Source: Microcebus murinus (taxonomy: Eukaryota; Chordata; Mammalia; Primates; Cheirogaleidae). Taken from it: a DNA stretch of 64,000 nucleotides. The position numbers and the translations under genes are program-made. This document shows positions 60,565-64,000 of this stretch, one piece after another; within the stretch, counting starts at the first letter, position 1, and every line of letters starts with the position of its first letter. Below the pieces are notes generated by a model. That model worked only from the letters and a program-made list of their open reading frames with translations. It was not told the DNA's origin and did not search any database. The stretch covers positions 77,338,680-77,402,679 of the forward strand of contig NC_134118.1 of assembly GCF_040939455.1 (NCBI RefSeq), written 5' to 3'.

Positions 60565-63191
60565 GTTGCCCTCTCCCTGCCTCCCCCCTCGGGTCAGAGC
60601 CTCAAGTGCGCCCATCCCCCAGTCGGTGCGCACCCACCCCATTCCTAATGGAGGTGTATGCCCATCCCCTCCCCCCACCCGCCCGACACCCACCCGATGA
60701 AGGTGATTCCTCTGTGTCCACTTAGGTGTCCATCGGTTCGTACCCATTTGCTGGTGAGCGCGAGCACGTGGTGCTCGTGTGTCCATTCTTGGGCTACCTG
60801 GCTTACTGGAACGGGTTCCAGCTCTGGCCAGGAGAACCACGAGAGGTGCCCTCTCACCGCTGCTCCTCCTAGCTGAATAGCACTCCGTGGTGTCCACGCG
60901 CCACATTTCATTTACGCACTCGTGGGTCGATGGGCACTCGGGTCGCTTCCAGGTCTTTGCGATTGTGACTTGTGCCCTGACTCTAACCCTAACCCTTACC
61001 CAGCCCGTCTCCTCCTCGGCCCCTGCCTGACTGACTCCTTCCCGCCCGGCCTGTCACCTGTCACCGTCCTCTGCCCCTGCCTGACACGCTCCTCCCCGCC
61101 CGGGCCGTCACCGTCCTCGGCCCCTGCCTGACGGGGCTCCTCCGTCGCCTGGGCCTTCCAAGGGCTTGGTGTGGACGCTGGTTCCAGGACGCCCTCCCAG
61201 GAACCCGGTAGCAGGGCGGCCGCAGCGTCTCGCGCCACCCAACCGTCCGCCGGCCGGCGGCCGTCGCTAAGTGGCCTGCGGGGGACGTGCCCCCACTGTG
61301 GGGCGGGCGCCCAGCCTGGTGTCTTCTCCGAGGCCCCGTGGCTGCTTTCACCCCCCCCCGCAAGGGGAGAGCCGCGGAGGTGGGGACCGCCTCCTCGTGG
61401 GGACGTACACCCAGCTCTCCACGTCGGATTCCGGGGCTCTCTGTCCTGCCAGAAGGCCCAGCTGGCCTGCGGGTCCTTAGAGTGGCAAAAACATCCGAAA
61501 ACTGAGATTGAGGGTCCGGTGGTTGTCTGCACTTTTGTGCTGGGCACCCCAGGGAGGCCCGGGGGCTGGCTGGACGACGCGGTCTGCTGGGCAGGGGGGG
61601 GGGTTTGGAGGAGCAACTGATGCCCTTTGCACTTTGGGTAGCAAGTGTCTGAGGTGTCTCTGAGCCCTGCGCCATGTCGGGGGTGGGGGGTGGGAGGTCG
61701 GTGGGGGTGGAGGAGCAGGAGGAGGAGGAGGAGGAGGTGGGAAGGGCCGTGGCCTGCAGTCGTCTTCCCGGGGTGGCTTCTTCCACAGGCTGCTTGGCCT
61801 GGGCTCCCTGCACCTGGGCCTTTGGAGGACTGGCCCTGTGCTTGCCAACGCTTCCCCTGCAGGGACCCAGAGCTGGGAGGTTGCATCTCTCAGCCCTGGG
61901 TCGGGCAGAGCCCCAGCGGGCCATGCCCACAACCTCTCTCAGCACGGGTCCCCCAGAAGGCTCCTTTGGGACCAGGATTCTCTTGCGGGTGACTCTTTAA
62001 GGTCTGGCCCCTGGATGGAGGGGCACCAGGAGTAGAGGAGCAGGAAGGGGAAGGGGGTGGCCATGCGAGGGGACACTTTCAGGCCAAGTCCCAGCTTCAG
62101 CCTGATCCTCCTGGGAACCCCGGGGTGTACGTCACACCTCCTGGTTGTCCCGCTCTGAGACAAGGAGCCGGGCTTCGCATTCCCCCAGCAGCCAGTCGTG
62201 GGCTGAGGACACCTGGGGCGTTGGGAACTCCCTGGCTTCTCCTTGGCTTAACATCTGGAGCTGCTTGTGAATCGTGCCGCCACACACACACCCGAGTGCA
62301 GGTGTCTTCTGCACAGACTGCGGGCCTCGCTCTTCTGAATGCCGCTAGCTCGCCACCCACCCACGGGTGAACCTGGTCAGGGTACTTTCTCTCGGGGGCA
62401 GACTCTGATCCTGGCGGGCTACCGGTGTTTCTGTTTGCTCGTTTCTTTCTTCCATTTCGGGAAAGGCTTCCTTACTGGGTGTGGAAATCTCCTATGCCTT
62501 TCCTCGCCTATTCTGTCAGCTTTAAAATTCTCTTTCAGTTGCCACCCTCACAGATGGATTAGGAAACTCTTTCCGGTGCACTCATTAGTGAAATGACCTC
62601 AATGAAGCTGGAATCCAATATCTAATGGCCGATTTTTAGCGAGTCCACACGCCAGGGTGGTCGGGGTCCAATGCAGCCCCGGCCAGGCCCAGGCCCCGGC
62701 CCCTTGGACTGGGCCACAGGAGGACACAGAGGAGGGTCCCGGCCCCCCCGGTCGCGTTGCCGGCAGTTCTCCAAGGGCTTGGGCGTTTTCCAGAGGTAGG
62801 AGATGGAGGGGACTGATTTCTTCAGCGCCCCACAAACCACGCCACCCCACCCATGGGACACATCCCTAGAGAGAGAGAGAGACGCCCCATACACTCGCTC
62901 CCCTCCCCCATGCGCTGTGCCCCAGCCCGGGGCCCGGGGGAATAGGCGGCAGCCCACCCACAGGGTGGGGGGCCCAGCTGAAAGGGGTTGTCGGGGAGGG
63001 CGGCCCCTGCCTGGGGTCAAAGGGCGGGCGATCCGCGCGTGCGCAATCGGCGGCGGCGGCGGCGGCGGCGGCGGGGGCGGCCACGAGCTGGGGGTGGGGG
63101 GCGGGTAGGTGAAGGAGGCCAGGCGAGGAGAGGAAGGGGGCTGGAAGGTCTCCACCTTGGCGAGTCCAGCCGTGGAGGCGCATCTTGTGTG

Positions 63192-63224
<33 letters not shown>

Positions 63225-63438
63225 ATAGAGAGACAGCCCCCCACCCCGGCCCACCGCTCCCTGCCCGCCCCGCCCCGCCTGTCACCCCCGTCCCTCGGAG
63301 CCCGCCGGACCCGGCCGGTGAACTCAACAGGCCCGGCCCGGCGCGGGTCAGCGCCGGTGCGGGGCCTGGGGCGGGAGGAGGCGGCGGGGAAGCGCAGAGA
63401 GGCTCGGCTTCTTGAGCGGGGCAGGGGCGCCCTCCGCC

Positions 63439-63559
63439 GTCTAGGGCCACACCACCCTGAACGCGCCCGACCTCGTCTGGTCTCGGAAGCTAAGCAGGGT
63501 CGGGCCTGGTTAGTACTTGGATGGGAGACCGCCTGGGAATACCGGGTGCCGTAGGCTTC
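63439..63559 (+). rRNA. 5S ribosomal RNA gene, copy 18 (partial unit 18)
   Basis: Complete gene, same sequence as copy 1. Its unit starts at 61946 and is cut by the window end, 441 bp past the gene, so the downstream haplotype is not visible. Alleles seen: A upstream (62726), 9 CGG, 15 T. Confidence 0.97.
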
Positions 63560-64000
63560 TTCTTTTTTTTTTTTTTTGTTTTGCCTCTTGTTCTGTCCCC
63601 TCTCTGGGAGCGAGGCGGCGGCCCGGGGTGGGGGTCACCCCCACCCTCAGCGCCCGCCGCGGTGCCTGGCGCCCCAGCCCGCACCGTGGGGCCTCCTCTT
63701 GTCCCAAGCCGCGACACCGCCGTCACGCGGCAGCATGCGTGGCTTCTGGACTGTCAGGTCTCAGACCAAAGGTCTGCTCTGTGGGAACCGACACGCTGGA
63801 GGAAACCTTGAGAGTCTGAGAGGGGAGGGAGTTCCAGAAGAAGGCCAGGATGTCATTTGGAGGGAGTATGTGACCAGAACTCGTCCCGTTGCTTTTGGGG
63901 TTCTATGGGCTACACGTAGGAATCTTTGGTGGTGGCACCTGATGTTGGGGGATCCGGAGTCGCACCCAGACCTGCTCCACAGGCCTCCTTTTACTTTTCT

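Larger units (their letters stand above)
1..64000 (+). repeat. 5S rDNA tandem array, 17 full units plus one partial
   Basis: The whole window is a head-to-tail repeat. Taking the first base of the window as the unit start, units begin at 1, 3656, 7300, 10956, 14599, 18247, 21890, 25527, 29170, 32807, 36450, 40087, 43730, 47367, 51003, 54656, 58293 and 61946. Their lengths are 3655, 3644, 3656, 3643, 3648, 3643, 3637, 3643, 3637, 3643, 3637, 3643, 3637, 3636, 3653, 3637 and 3653 bp; the last unit is cut after 2055 bp. Each unit has one 5S rRNA gene, all on the + strand, with no inverted or broken unit. The array runs off both ends of the window. Confidence 0.98.
51003..64000 (+). repeat. Dimer-like pairing of units 15-18
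   Basis: Units 15 and 17 share 13 CGG and 19 T; units 16 and 18 share 9 CGG and 15 T. Genes two units apart are separated by exactly 7290 bp in both cases. Private changes in units 16 and 17, and differing downstream haplotypes, show the pairs have diverged or exchanged sequence since. Unit 18 is cut by the window end. Confidence 0.55.

Noticed and set aside
1..64000. CRISPR array
   Set aside because: Regular repetition is present, but the period is 3.6 kb with no short repeat-spacer pattern or cas genes, and the content is eukaryotic 5S rDNA.
1..64000. Novel gene system, virus or intact mobile element
   Set aside because: Beyond the rRNA gene the units hold only spacer, simple repeats and short remnants of old elements. 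No transposase, reverse transcriptase or other protein gene is seen.
1..64000. tRNA, U-snRNA or 45S rRNA genes in the spacer
   Set aside because: No cloverleaf with A and B boxes, no snRNA motif and no 18S, 5.8S or 28S sequence was recognised in the unit.

Overview
The window is one uninterrupted tandem array of 5S ribosomal DNA from a nuclear genome, very probably mammalian. It holds 17 complete repeat units and a truncated eighteenth. Each unit is about 3.64 kb (3636-3656 bp) and carries a single 119-121 nt 5S rRNA gene on the + strand. The array is cut at both window edges, so its true length and flanks are not visible. A mammalian host is suggested by the 5S gene itself (five differences from the human sequence as I recall it), by a fragment resembling the 3' end of a LINE-1 element in each spacer, and by a possible MIR SINE remnant. 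No Alu-like, bacterial, phage or plasmid features are seen. I cannot name the species.

Layout of a unit, in the coordinates of unit 1 (1-3655). At 1-590 there is unremarkable spacer. At about 591-670 lies a possible MIR remnant. From 700 to 1511 the spacer is GC- and CpG-rich, with a short GA repeat, GC boxes, an NRF-1-type site, a variable CGG repeat (9-15 copies) and a GT repeat. The 5S gene occupies 1512-1632, followed at 1636-1650 by a long T-run that acts as the RNA polymerase III terminator. A strong palindrome lies at 1699-1719. A pyrimidine-rich stretch at 2095-2210 and C-rich spacer follow. The LINE-1 remnant is at 2581-2679, a telomere-like motif at 2694-2711 and a small degenerate minisatellite at 2723-2870. 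The rest is GC-rich spacer with a poly-C tract, a poly-G tract, a G-run cluster and a GGA repeat. No protein-coding gene is supported anywhere.

The units are almost identical. All unit-length differences are explained by copy number in four simple repeats plus one single-base loss. Only a few base substitutions separate the units. These markers show a second level of order: units 6-13 form four perfect copies of a two-unit block of exactly 7280 bp, and units 1-4 and 15-18 show similar pairings. Single units 5 and 14 separate these blocks. The markers on either side of the gene occur in all four combinations, which points to gene conversion or crossover within units. The gene is the same in every unit, consistent with concerted evolution.
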